64,000 nt of DNA from assembly GCF_019396385.1 (NCBI RefSeq), contig NZ_JAHKRN010000044.1, positions 1 through 64,000 of the forward strand, read 5' to 3'. The DNA is from Nonomuraea harbinensis. Its GTDB lineage: Bacteria; Actinomycetota; Actinomycetes; Streptosporangiales; Streptosporangiaceae. Made by a program: the position numbers and the translations under genes. The stretch's first letter is position 1. The number at the start of each line of letters is the position of its first letter. The notes below the pieces were generated by a model. That model did no database searches. It saw only the letters and a program-made list of their open reading frames with translations, and was not told the DNA's origin. Of this stretch, positions 1 through 9,385 are shown one piece after another.

Positions 1-11
1 AAAACGGGCCC

Positions 12-28
12 GGGGGGCGGGACCCCCC
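12..28 (-). terminator. Probable terminator of the esterase/monooxygenase operon
   Basis: Six G (12-17) and six C (23-28) can pair around a five-base loop. On the minus strand the hairpin is followed by a GC-rich stretch and then TTTT at the window edge (4-1). It lies 23 bp after the esterase stop codon. The stem is short and the region is homopolymer-rich, so confidence is moderate. Confidence 0.45.
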
Positions 29-50
29 CCCACGGCGCCGGAGCGGTCAC

Positions 51-1001
51 TCAGGCCAGGGCCCGCTTGAGCGCCTCGATGCGCCGGGCCCAGATCCGCC
101 GGGAGAGCGGGGCCTCAGCGGCGAACGTCTCGGAGGCGTGGTAGCTGCCCGGGTTGACGTGCAGTTCGGTCGGGACGCCCGCCTGCATGAGGCGCTGCGC
201 GAAGGCGATGTCCTCGTCCCGGAAGAGGTCCACGGTGCCGACGTCGATGAAGGCCGGCGGCAGGCCGGACAGGTCCTCGGCGCGTGTCGGGGCGGCGTAC
301 TGGTCGGCGTCGTTGCCGCCGAGGTACCAGGCCCAGGCCTCGATGTTGCCCGCCCGGTCCCAGATGCCGATGTCGGTGATCTCGTGGCTGGACGGCGTCT
401 CGTTCCGGTCGTCGATCATCGGGTAGATCGGCATCATGAACGTGATCGCGGGTCCGCCGCGGTCGCGTGCCAGCAGCGCCGTGCCGATGGTCAGCCCGCC
501 TCCGGCGCTGGCGCCGTAGATCGCCAGGCGTTCCGGGTCGATGCCCAGGTCGGCGGCGTTCTTCGCGGTCCACGCCAGGCCGGCGTAGCAGTCCTCGACC
601 GGGGCGGGATGGGGGTGCTCGGGGGCGAGGCGGTACTCGACGGAGACCACGACGGCGCCGACCTGGTCGCAGATCATCGTCGCGTTGGCGTCCTCACCGG
701 CGACGTCGCCGAGGATCATGCCGCCGCCATGGATGTAGTAGATGCCGGGCAGCGTGCCGGACGCGTTGACCGGCCGGTAGATCCGCACGGAGATGTCGGG
801 TTCCCCGTCGGGGCCGGGGACGGTCCGGTCCTCCTTGGTGACGTTCGGGTTGTCCGGCACCTCGATCGCGCTCATCATGCCCTGGACGGCGGCTCGGCGC
901 TGGACGATGTCGGGGATGGCGTTGAAGCCGCCGGGCATCATGCCGAGCAGCGCGTCCAGGGGGATGCGGCTTTCCGGGTCTATCAGGTCACGACGGGACA
1001 T
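51..1001 (-). CDS. HSL-family alpha/beta hydrolase (esterase), copy 1
   Basis: A 316-residue cytoplasmic esterase of the hormone-sensitive-lipase family. The oxyanion motif HGGG is at residues 91-94, the nucleophile elbow GASAG at 163-167 (Ser165), and the likely acid and base are Asp258 and His288. The start is placed at 1001 because GGAGGG lies just upstream and because its paralogue at 6029-6979 then has exactly the same length; an upstream in-frame ATG at 1022 is less likely. It lies 65 bp downstream of a Baeyer-Villiger monooxygenase on the same strand. That arrangement fits ketone-to-ester oxidation followed by ester hydrolysis, which is an inference. The substrate is unknown. Confidence 0.9.
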   Translation of the reverse strand: MSRRDLIDPESRIPLDALLGMMPGGFNAIPDIVQRRAAVQGMMSAIEVPDNPNVTKEDRTVPGPDGEPDISVRIYRPVNASGTLPGIYYIHGGGMILGDVAGEDANATMICDQVGAVVVSVEYRLAPEHPHPAPVEDCYAGLAWTAKNAADLGIDPERLAIYGASAGGGLTIGTALLARDRGGPAITFMMPIYPMIDDRNETPSSHEITDIGIWDRAGNIEAWAWYLGGNDADQYAAPTRAEDLSGLPPAFIDVGTVDLFRDEDIAFAQRLMQAGVPTELHVNPGSYHASETFAAEAPLSRRIWARRIEALKRALA

Positions 1002-1066
1002 CGAGCCCTCCATGGGGGTCATGAATCCGGTGGTCTGGAGTGGGTGTTCTTGTGGTCCCGTCGGGC

Positions 1067-2704
<1,638 letters not shown>

Positions 2705-2908
2705 GCGTCCTCCTGGGGGGTGGTGGAAGTGATGCCTCGACAGGTGCCGGGCGGATGCCGTATGTCTACGGGCGCCGCCCGGCCATGAGGGTGCTCGTCA
2801 TCGCCCCGCGGTCACGGAGTGACGAGCTCAGGAGGGTGGATCCGGGGGAGGAGGCGGCGGGCCCTGGTGTGGCGCGGCCGCTTCGGTGAACCAGCTGGCC
2901 CCTGTTCG

Positions 2909-2927
2909 CGCGGCACGCCGTGCCGCG
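2909..2927. other. Perfect 8-bp stem-loop in the monooxygenase leader
   Basis: CGCGGCAC and GTGCCGCG pair around a three-base loop. The element lies in the roughly 290-nt untranslated leader between the proposed monooxygenase promoter and its start codon. It could influence leader folding or be a repeat remnant; no T-run follows on either strand, so it is not a clear terminator. Confidence 0.4.
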
Positions 2928-2994
2928 AGCGGGGAGGACCCTGCACTTTCGTGATCAGGGTTGAACATCACGCATGTCATCTGGAAGTAGCTCG

Positions 2995-3023
2995 AATGTA
3001 AAATGCATTCTGCATTCCGTCAA
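2995..3023 (-). promoter_or_regulatory. Monooxygenase promoter with embedded palindromic operator
   Basis: On the minus strand TTGACG (3018-3023) and TACATT (2995-3000) are separated by exactly 17 bp, a good sigma-70-type promoter. The spacer contains the perfect palindrome AATGCA-gaa-TGCATT (3002-3016). A dimeric repressor bound there would block RNA polymerase. The divergent GntR protein encoded from 3146 is the obvious candidate. The rest of the 2705-3145 intergenic region holds a GC stem-loop and nothing else I recognise. Confidence 0.7.
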
Positions 3024-3145
3024 CAGTCTCCGGATCCACGAGGTGAGAGCCCGTCCCGACGGAAACCCGCCGGTGGGGGCCGGACCGGACTGGTCAGGAA
3101 CTCGTAGGATGGCCGCGTCAGATCCCTCCGAGCGAGAGCGCCGCC

Positions 3146-3802
3146 ATGTCCTTTGCGGTACCGCTGACGCGGAAAGAAGCGGTCCTGCGTCAATTGCGAG
3201 ACGAGATCATCACCGGACGGTTGAAGCCGGGCGCGGCGATCAAGGACGCGGAGATCGCGGCCCGGCTCGGCGTGAGCATCACCCCGGTACGGGAGGCGGT
3301 CACCCAACTCGCCGCCGAAGGTCTGATCGACATCTCGCCGAACCGGACACGGCAGGTCACCCAGGTGACCCAGAAGAGCGCGCTCGAGCTCATCGACGTG
3401 ATGATGGTGCTGGCCTGCGCGGGTTTCGAGTGGGGCGTCGACAACCTCACCGACGAGCACCTCGCCGCCCTGCGCGGCAAACTCGACGACTTCGCCGAGG
3501 GACTGCGCCACGGCAACGCGACGGTCGCCGCCGCCGCGGGAGCCGACTTCAGCACGGTGGTCATCCTGGCGAGCGGCAACCGCGAGCTACAGACCCATGT
3601 CGACCTGGTCGTCACGCGCACCCTGCGGGTGCTCGCCCTCACCGCCGAGAGCGAGGTGTGGAACGTGTGGCTGGACGGCTACCGCGAGGTCCTCGAACTC
3701 CTCGAACGCGGCGACCGCTCCGGGGCCGCCGGACGCTACCGGCAGATCTACCGTGACTACCGCCGGCGGGTGGAGGCCATGCTGTTCGACGAGGATCACT
3801 GA
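3146..3802 (+). CDS. GntR/FCD-family transcriptional regulator
   Basis: A 218-residue regulator. The N-terminal winged helix (about residues 8-75) contains the recognition segment around ARLGVSITPVREAV, typical of the FadR/FCD branch, which starts with the PVREA signature. An all-helical effector domain (about 85-210) follows. These proteins usually bind carboxylic-acid ligands and repress adjacent catabolic genes. It is divergent from the Baeyer-Villiger monooxygenase, whose promoter spacer carries a palindrome. Its stop codon overlaps the convergent serine hydrolase gene by 7 bp. The upstream purine stretch is a weak ribosome-binding site. Confidence 0.9.
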   Translation: MSFAVPLTRKEAVLRQLRDEIITGRLKPGAAIKDAEIAARLGVSITPVREAVTQLAAEGLIDISPNRTRQVTQVTQKSALELIDVMMVLACAGFEWGVDNLTDEHLAALRGKLDDFAEGLRHGNATVAAAAGADFSTVVILASGNRELQTHVDLVVTRTLRVLALTAESEVWNVWLDGYREVLELLERGDRSGAAGRYRQIYRDYRRRVEAMLFDEDH

Positions 3803-4983
3803 CGCTTCGCCGGCGCGGCGATCGCCTGCCTGACGGCGGCGAGCAGGCTCGACGCCCGCGTGTCCGGCACGCCCTCCCGGACGCGGTTCATCACGTACCC
3901 GAACGCCAGCCCGCTCTCCGGGTCGGCGAAGCCGATCGAGCCGCCCATGCCGCCGAAGCCGAACGCGGCAGGGGAGTACCAGTACGCGTCCGGGGTGGGC
4001 AGGCCGAAGCCCGTGCCGATGCGGACGGGCACGCGCAGGACGCGGTCGACGCCGGCGACCTGTTCCGCGGTCGCGGCGGCGAGGGTGGCGGGGGCGAGGA
4101 CGCGGTGCCCGTCCACGTCGCCGATGAGGGCGGCGTAGAAGCGGGCCAGGGCGCGGGCGGTGCAGATGCCGTTGGTGGCGGGGATCTCGGCGGCCTGCTC
4201 CGCCGGGTCGTTGTGGTCCAGCGGGGGCTGGACGAGGGTCATCGCGCGTACGGTCAGCGACTCCGGATCGGCGTAGGCGGCCATCACCTCGCGCATGGGC
4301 TCGGGGATGGAGTCCAGGTCGATCGCGGCGGGGTCGAAGCCGCCCGGATCGGTGAGGATGCGGCTGACCCGGTGGTGCTCTGACGGCGGCAGGCCGATCC
4401 ACAGGTCCAGGCCGAGCGGCGCGGCGATCTCCTCGGCGAGGAACGCGCCGACGCTCCGGCCGCTCACCCTGCGGACGACCTCGCCGACGAGCCATCCGTA
4501 CGTGAGCGCGTGGTATCCGTGCCCGGTGCCCGGCTCCCAGTACGGCCGCTGGGCGGCCAGCGCCTTCACCACGGGTTCCCAGGCGATCACCTCGGCCGGG
4601 GTGACCGGCTGGTCGAGAGCGGGCAGACCGGCCTGGTGGGTGAGCAGCCACCGGACCGGGACGCGCTCCTTGCCGCCCGCCGCGAACTCGGGCCAGTAAC
4701 GGGCCACGGGAGCGTCGAGATCGAGCTCACCCCGCTGGGCCAGCAGGAGCGCGCAGGTCGCCGTGACCGCCTTGGTGGTGGAGTAGACGACCTGAAGGGT
4801 GTCGCGCTCCCATCGGCGGCCGGTCCCGGGATCGGCGATCCCGCCCCACAGATCGACGACCTGGCGTCCGTGCAGATACACGCTGACCGCCGCGCCGACC
4901 TCCTGCCCGGAGGCCAGGTTGGCCGCGAACGCGTCACGTACCGCTTCGAACCCCGGTGCGGTCAGCCCACTGATTTCGGGCAT
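3796..4983 (-). CDS. Class C beta-lactamase-fold serine hydrolase (EstB-like esterase)
   Basis: A 395-residue member of the beta-lactamase/transpeptidase-like hydrolases. The nucleophile motif STTK occupies residues 68-71, a YHAL segment near 157 stands at the YxN position, and a glycine-rich GFGGMGG near the C-terminus replaces the KTG/HxG motif, as in esterases of the EstB type. There is no signal peptide, so a cytoplasmic esterase is more likely than a true beta-lactamase. It is convergent with the GntR gene (7-bp overlap). A small HTH gene lies upstream on the same strand. Substrate unknown; short-chain esters are typical for the family. Confidence 0.88.
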   Translation of the reverse strand: MPEISGLTAPGFEAVRDAFAANLASGQEVGAAVSVYLHGRQVVDLWGGIADPGTGRRWERDTLQVVYSTTKAVTATCALLLAQRGELDLDAPVARYWPEFAAGGKERVPVRWLLTHQAGLPALDQPVTPAEVIAWEPVVKALAAQRPYWEPGTGHGYHALTYGWLVGEVVRRVSGRSVGAFLAEEIAAPLGLDLWIGLPPSEHHRVSRILTDPGGFDPAAIDLDSIPEPMREVMAAYADPESLTVRAMTLVQPPLDHNDPAEQAAEIPATNGICTARALARFYAALIGDVDGHRVLAPATLAAATAEQVAGVDRVLRVPVRIGTGFGLPTPDAYWYSPAAFGFGGMGGSIGFADPESGLAFGYVMNRVREGVPDTRASSLLAAVRQAIAAPAKRQ

Positions 4984-5014
4984 GCGTCATCCCTTTCCAG
5001 TCCGTGGAAGAAGG

Positions 5015-5392
5015 TCAGCGGCGGAATTTCTCGACGAGCCAGGCGCACAGCTCCGGCTCGCTCATCTCCGGGAACTCCGCCGCGAACGTGGCCAGCGCGC
5101 GGAGCGCCTCGTCGCGGTCCAGGCCGAGGGCCATCGCCGCCTTGAGATACTCCTGACGCGCGGCGGTGGGACGCCCGCCACCGGACCCGCGCCCCGGCAG
5201 CCCCGCACGCCATCGGCGGATCTCCTCCAGCCGATCGGCCCGCCAGCCCGGCGTCTCGTCGACTTCGACGTCCGGCTCGGGGAACGCGTGCTCGGAGCCC
5301 GCCGGATAGCGCGTGCGCCACTTGTGCACGGCGTGCCGACTCACTCCCAGGGCCTCGGCGACGCCGAGGACACCGAGGTAGCGCTCGGTCAT
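5015..5392 (-). CDS. Small helix-turn-helix DNA-binding protein
   Basis: A 125-residue protein. Residues 7-28 (LGVLGVAEALGVSRHAVHKWRT) read as a classic helix-turn-helix, followed by a Pro/Asp-rich linker and a helical C-terminal half ending in a WLVEKFRR-type amphipathic helix. The start at 5392 is the first Met before the HTH; a GGAAGG stretch lies somewhat far upstream. The gene sits 31 bp upstream of the EstB-like hydrolase on the same strand and may be cotranscribed with it. I do not recognise a named family; it resembles AlpA/MerR-like excisionase-type or XRE-like small regulators. Confidence 0.7.
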   Translation of the reverse strand: MTERYLGVLGVAEALGVSRHAVHKWRTRYPAGSEHAFPEPDVEVDETPGWRADRLEEIRRWRAGLPGRGSGGGRPTAARQEYLKAAMALGLDRDEALRALATFAAEFPEMSEPELCAWLVEKFRR

Positions 5393-5577
5393 GGGCGCAC
5401 CAGCTCGTCCCTTCCGGCCTCCTTCGCGGATCTCCAGTATTACCACGTCCGGCACCTCGCCCTTCGAGGCGCCGGAAACATTGTCTCTCTTGGAGACGAC
5501 GTTGGCAACCCGTCGTTCACATGCCGAGGGGCCGCCCGTTCTCCCTTCGGAGACGGACGGCCCCTTCCGCGCGGTCG

Positions 5578-5880
5578 TCAGCAGATGTCCGCGCCGTCGA
5601 AGTTGCGCGGGCCCCGCGCGACCTTGGAGGAGATGGTCCGGCCCGGATCGACGGTGGAGCAGTCGCCGTCGGTGCCGCGCGCCCACTTGATCTTCAGGCG
5701 TAGTCGGTAGCGGCAGTCGTTGCGGGCGTAACCCGTCTTGGTGACGATGCCCTTGGTCTGCCAGACGGCCACGCACGAGGGCGCGTTGCCCGCCGGAACC
5801 GCGGCCACGGCGGGCGTCGCGAGGGTGAGGAGGCATCCGGCGGCGGCGCAGGCGAGGAAGGTGCTCTTGAGGAGGCGCAC
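5578..5880 (-). CDS. Small secreted protein, tendamistat-like four-cysteine fold
   Basis: A 100-residue exported protein starting with GTG (GAAAGGGA upstream). The first ~27 residues form a Sec signal peptide ending ATPAVA-A. The mature part has four cysteines and follows the spacing of the alpha-amylase inhibitor tendamistat: an APSCV-like first cysteine, an NDC second, a GTDGDC third followed by V-PG, and a last cysteine at the C-terminus. The inhibitor's Trp-Arg-Tyr contact triad is not present between Cys1 and Cys2. The fold match is therefore plausible but amylase inhibition is doubtful. It has its own strong promoter just upstream. Confidence 0.75.
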   Translation of the reverse strand: MRLLKSTFLACAAAGCLLTLATPAVAAVPAGNAPSCVAVWQTKGIVTKTGYARNDCRYRLRLKIKWARGTDGDCSTVDPGRTISSKVARGPRNFDGADIC

Positions 5881-5916
5881 GGGGTCCCTTTCGATTGGAG
5901 AGATGGAACCCTTCGA

Positions 5917-5945
5917 TTTGTAGTTGACTGATTACTTTAAGTCAA
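5917..5945 (-). promoter_or_regulatory. Promoter of the tendamistat-like gene, overlapped by an inverted repeat
   Basis: On the minus strand TTGACT (5940-5945) and TACAAA (5917-5922) are 17 bp apart. TTGACT is repeated in inverted orientation at 5924-5929, giving TTGACT-10-AGTCAA, which covers the -35 box and spacer. The AT-rich stretch stands out in a GC-rich background. A regulator binding the repeat would occlude the promoter; none is identified. Confidence 0.65.
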
Positions 5946-6028
5946 CATGTGAATCATGATCTGGAGGCCACCCGTGCATGACGCCGCCGCGCGGCTCCCG
6001 TACCGGCGGCGGCGCCGCAGGCGATTCG

Positions 6029-6979
6029 TCAGGCGAGGGCCCTGCGGAGGGCGTCGATCCGCTGGTCCCAGATGCGCCGGGAAAGGGCGGCGTCCGGGGC
6101 GAAGTTCTCCGAGGCGTGGTAGCTGCCCGGGTTCACGTGCAGTTCGGTCGGGACGCCCGCCTGCATGAGGCGCTGCGCGAAGGCGATGTCCTCGTCCCGG
6201 AACAGGTCGACGGTGCCGACGTCGATGAAGGCCGGGGGCAGACCGGTCAGGTCCTCGGCGCGGGCCGGGGCGGCGTACTGGTCGGCGTCCTTGCCGCCCA
6301 GGTACCAGGCCCAGGCTTCGATGTTGCCCGCCCGGTCCCACAGGCCGACGTCGGTGATCTCCTGGCTGGACGGCGTCTCGTTCCGGTCGTCGATCATGGG
6401 ATAGATCGGCATCATGAAGGAGATCGCCGGCCCGCCGCGGTCACGTGCCAGCAGCGCCGTGCCGATGGCCAGCCCGCCGCCGGCGCTGCCGCCGTAGAGG
6501 GCCAGCCGCGCGGGGTCCAGGCCCAGGTCGGCGGCGTTCTTCACGGTCCACGCCAGGCCGGCGTAGCAGTCCTCGACCGGCGCGGGATGCGGATGCTCGG
6601 GGGCCAGCCGGTACTCGACGGAGACCACGACGGCGCCGACCCGGTCACAGATCATCGTGGCGGTGGCGTCCTCTCCGGCGATGTCGCCGAGGATCATGCC
6701 GCCACCATGGATGTAGTAGACGCCGGGCAACTGCCCCGCCGCGTCGGCCGGGCGGTAGATCCGCACGGCGATGTCAGGCTCGCCGTCGGGGCCGGGGATG
6801 GTCCGGTCCTCCTTGACGACGTTCGGGTTGTCGGGCACCTCCATGGCGCCCAGCAGGCCTGAGACGACGGCCCGGCGCTGGACGATGTCGGGGATGGTGT
6901 TGAAGCCGCCGGGCAGCATGTCGAGCAGCGCGTCCAGCGGGCCACGGCTCTCGGGGTCTATCAGGTCGCGGGGGGTCAT
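6029..6979 (-). CDS. HSL-family alpha/beta hydrolase (esterase), copy 2
   Basis: A 316-residue paralogue of the esterase at 51-1001. The two proteins differ at only a minority of positions and align without gaps from the RDLIDPESR segment to the LSRRIW segment. HGGG, G-G-S-A-G and the C-terminal Asp/His are conserved. The ATG at 6979 is preferred over the GTG at 6982 because GGAGG is five bases upstream of the ATG. Unlike copy 1 it is not next to a monooxygenase; its upstream neighbour is a membrane-anchored hydrolase. The pair looks like a recent local duplication of one gene without its operon partner. Confidence 0.9.
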   Translation of the reverse strand: MTPRDLIDPESRGPLDALLDMLPGGFNTIPDIVQRRAVVSGLLGAMEVPDNPNVVKEDRTIPGPDGEPDIAVRIYRPADAAGQLPGVYYIHGGGMILGDIAGEDATATMICDRVGAVVVSVEYRLAPEHPHPAPVEDCYAGLAWTVKNAADLGLDPARLALYGGSAGGGLAIGTALLARDRGGPAISFMMPIYPMIDDRNETPSSQEITDVGLWDRAGNIEAWAWYLGGKDADQYAAPARAEDLTGLPPAFIDVGTVDLFRDEDIAFAQRLMQAGVPTELHVNPGSYHASENFAPDAALSRRIWDQRIDALRRALA

Positions 6980-7052
6980 CACGGCCTCCAGGGTTCCGAT
7001 GGTGGATTCAGCGTGCTGGCACGGAGGCTCCAGTTCAAGAGGGCGGCCGTCG

Positions 7053-8195
7053 TCAGGGAACGGCCCCGGCGTGCGCGGTCAGGAAGTCGCGGACGAGCCG
7101 GTCGTACCTCGGCCGGTCGACGTTCCACGCCTCGGTGTGGTCACCGCCGGGGAACTCCTCGTACCGGATGTCCCAGCCCAGACGCGGCCCGGCGGCGGCG
7201 AGCTCCCGGGAGGAGCCCACCGGGACCTCGGTGTCGTCGTCCGTGTGGATCAGCAGGAGCGGAGGCCTGACGGCGGGCGGATGACGGATCAGGTGAAGGG
7301 CGTCCTGGTCGACGCCGATCCGCCATTCCACCACCCGGCTGGAGAGCCATCCGGCGAAGGCGGGCATGCCGAACCGGGCGGCGTTCCACTCGCTCACGCG
7401 CTCCAGATCGTACGGGGGCGCGTCCATGATGACCGCGGAGACGAGATCCGCCAGCGGTGATCTCGCCAGGAACTGGCCGGCCACGACGCCTCCCATGGAC
7501 GTGCCGTAGAGGACGACGCGCCGCGCCCCCAGGCCCCGCGCCGTGCGGACGGCCGCCTCCAGGTCCCGCCACTCCGTGTCGCCCAGATGGATCAGCCCGT
7601 CGGGGGAGGCCGGGGCGCCCTCGTCGTTGCGGTAGGTGATGGCCAGGAACGGCATGCCGAGCCGGTGCACGACGGGAAGCACCTTCTGGACGGCCTTGCG
7701 CCTGGCGTTCTGACCGTGGACGGCGACGAACCAGGTGGTGCCGTCGCCGGGGACGTGCCAGGCGGGCGCCGGGCCGAGCTCGGTCGGCACCGTGATCTCG
7801 GAGTAGTCCAGGCCCCACGCCACCTCCGGATCCCCGGGAGGGGCCACGTTGAGGCTGCCGGAGGTGCCGATGGACGGGACCGCGCCGTCCAGCACCGCGC
7901 GGGTCACCTTGCCGCCGCCCCGTGACGTCACCTCGCCGAGCATGGTGCCGGCGCCGCTCCATTCCAGCCAGTACGTGCCGGGCTTGCGCGTCGCCGGCGT
8001 GTCGGCCAGGGTCACGGTACGGTCGCCGGAGGCCAGCACCATGACGTCTCCCGCCCCCCAGCGCCGCACCTTGATCGCCTGGTCGCTCCCGAACCAGGCG
8101 CTGTAACCCAGCCCGGCGACCAGGACCGCCAGGGCAACACCGGCCGCGATCCACGCCCGCCGTCTCCAGCGGCGCGGCCTACGCTCGGACGCCAT
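7053..8195 (-). CDS. Membrane-anchored alpha/beta hydrolase
   Basis: A 380-residue protein with an Arg-rich start, one transmembrane helix (about residues 14-34) and then an extracytoplasmic alpha/beta hydrolase domain. The nucleophile elbow reads GTSMGG, followed by HTDDD-E as the acid region and GGDHTEAWN as the base. This layout matches secreted or anchored BAAT/dienelactone-like lipases and peptidases of actinomycetes. The ATG at 8195 has AGGAGG upstream; the GTG at 8216 lies before that Shine-Dalgarno and is rejected as a start. The start overlaps the end of a degraded TetR gene by 17 bp, so the two were once one operon and the TetR protein may have controlled this gene. Confidence 0.85.
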   Translation of the reverse strand: MASERRPRRWRRRAWIAAGVALAVLVAGLGYSAWFGSDQAIKVRRWGAGDVMVLASGDRTVTLADTPATRKPGTYWLEWSGAGTMLGEVTSRGGGKVTRAVLDGAVPSIGTSGSLNVAPPGDPEVAWGLDYSEITVPTELGPAPAWHVPGDGTTWFVAVHGQNARRKAVQKVLPVVHRLGMPFLAITYRNDEGAPASPDGLIHLGDTEWRDLEAAVRTARGLGARRVVLYGTSMGGVVAGQFLARSPLADLVSAVIMDAPPYDLERVSEWNAARFGMPAFAGWLSSRVVEWRIGVDQDALHLIRHPPAVRPPLLLIHTDDDTEVPVGSSRELAAAGPRLGWDIRYEEFPGGDHTEAWNVDRPRYDRLVRDFLTAHAGAVP

Positions 8196-8639
8196 CGAGG
8201 ACCCTCCTCGTCGCACGCGTGCACAGAGCCCGGAACTCGTCCTCGGCCAGCCCGATACGGCCGCCGAGATAGAGCTGCACCAGACCCTGGGCGGTGGCCG
8301 TCACCGTCATCGCGACCTCCAGCGGATCGTCCGGGCGCAGCAGGCCGTCACGCATGCCCTCCTCGGCCAAGGTGACGATCTTCGTGAATGAGGGTGAGGC
8401 GCCGTCCCTGAAGCCGTCAGGGAACCGCCGCGCCCGCCCCAACTCGCCCCGAGTTCGCGGAGAGCGCGATCGGCCACGGCGGCCAGGAGCGCCTCACAGT
8501 TGGGGGTAGTGCTTGTAGATCGCCATGGCCGTGATGCCGACGGCGTCAGCCGCCGCCGCATGGTGGCGGCCTCGACGCCCTCGGCCGCGAGGATGGTGCA
8601 TGCGGGCTCGGCGACCCGGTCCGCCGTCTTCATTGACAT
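8179..8639 (-). pseudogene. TetR-family regulator broken by three frameshifts
   Basis: The TetR N-terminus can be followed only by switching frames. ILAAEGVEAATMRR is in one frame, ADAVGITAMAIYKHYP in a second, then EALLAAVADRALRELG returns to the first, and the C-terminal ligand-binding half (RRFPDGFRDG to RRVLDGVRA) is in the third. The first break is in a CGG triplet run near 8560. The second is a run of five C near 8505, where four would keep frame. The third is in an imperfect G-rich duplication near 8435. The encoded length is also short for TetR (about 150 versus about 190 residues). Non-functional unless these are sequencing errors. Confidence 0.8.
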
Positions 8640-8710
8640 GTGTACAACGTAAACTTCGAAGGTTTAACGCGTATACCTCATGCGACGCTTCGGGGGCCTG
8701 TGTTCCGGGA

Positions 8711-9313
8711 TCATGTTTCCCATGACCTGTCGGGGATGCGGTAGAAGGCGCGCGTCGCCGTCCACCATTCCCGGTCGGTGAAGCGTCCGGTGATGCGGCC
8801 CACCATGCACGCCATGAAATGCATGTCCTGCTTGAGGTTCCTTGTCTCGCCGAGCTCCAGTCCAGGCGTGTGCGGCATGTACTCAGGGAGATCCATGTCG
8901 CCGCCTTCGTCATACGGCGGGGTGACGTCTCCAAGTTGTTCCCCGTCGTAGTACAGGTTCAGGGGTTCGAGCTCGCCCAACTCTTCGCGGCAGAAGATCT
9001 CGAAGACACGTCGCTTTCCGAGATTTCGGATGGCGGGATGGTACGGATGCAGGCCGAAGGCGAGGACATGTGTCCAGCCGGGGGCGTGCGGGCCGATCCA
9101 CACAGCGGCCCGCTCCCGTACGCGCCCGTACTCCTCCATGGCGGTTTCAAGATCGCACTCCAGGCGCGAGCCCGGATCCACGCGGAGCAGCCGGGACATT
9201 TCTTCGGGATTGCCGCTCTCGACCCAGAGGCCGTGAAATCCATTCTGGAGACCGTGCCCGTGCGCGATCATCAGATCCCATTGGTTTTCTGCGGGGAGTT
9301 GGGGGTGCGTCAT
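8711..9313 (-). CDS. Candidate immunity protein for the upstream NucA/NucB toxin
   Basis: A 200-residue soluble, acidic protein without signal peptide or membrane segments. GAGGA eight bases upstream supports the ATG at 9313; earlier in-frame starts (9382, 9334) run into a hairpin. Segments such as VWIGPHAPGWTHVLAFGLHP and the C-terminal TDREWWTATRAFYRIP recall small actinobacterial immunity-type families (DUF6461-like). That resemblance is my impression, not a search. Position is the main argument: it is the only gene directly after the secreted DNase-toxin gene on the same strand. A 14-bp hairpin between the two could set their relative expression. Confidence 0.65.
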   Translation of the reverse strand: MTHPQLPAENQWDLMIAHGHGLQNGFHGLWVESGNPEEMSRLLRVDPGSRLECDLETAMEEYGRVRERAAVWIGPHAPGWTHVLAFGLHPYHPAIRNLGKRRVFEIFCREELGELEPLNLYYDGEQLGDVTPPYDEGGDMDLPEYMPHTPGLELGETRNLKQDMHFMACMVGRITGRFTDREWWTATRAFYRIPDRSWET

Positions 9314-9335
9314 TTCTGCGTCCTCACATCTCATA

Positions 9336-9377
9336 GGGTCGGGGTTGCCGGGCTTTTCGCCTCGGCAACCCCGACCC
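9336..9377 (-). promoter_or_regulatory. 14-bp perfect hairpin between toxin and immunity genes
   Basis: GGGTCGGGGTTGCC (9336-9349) is the exact reverse complement of 9364-9377, with a 14-base loop. It starts 9 bp after the toxin stop codon and ends 22 bp before the immunity start. It could terminate or attenuate transcription, or protect the 3' end of the toxin mRNA. There is no T-run, so it may act as a partial, GC-type actinobacterial terminator. Confidence 0.7.
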
Positions 9378-9385
9378 TTCACAGC

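Noticed and set aside
3796..4983. Calling the class C-fold protein a beta-lactamase resistance gene
   Set aside because: No signal peptide, no KTG motif, and the closest pattern is the EstB-type esterase.
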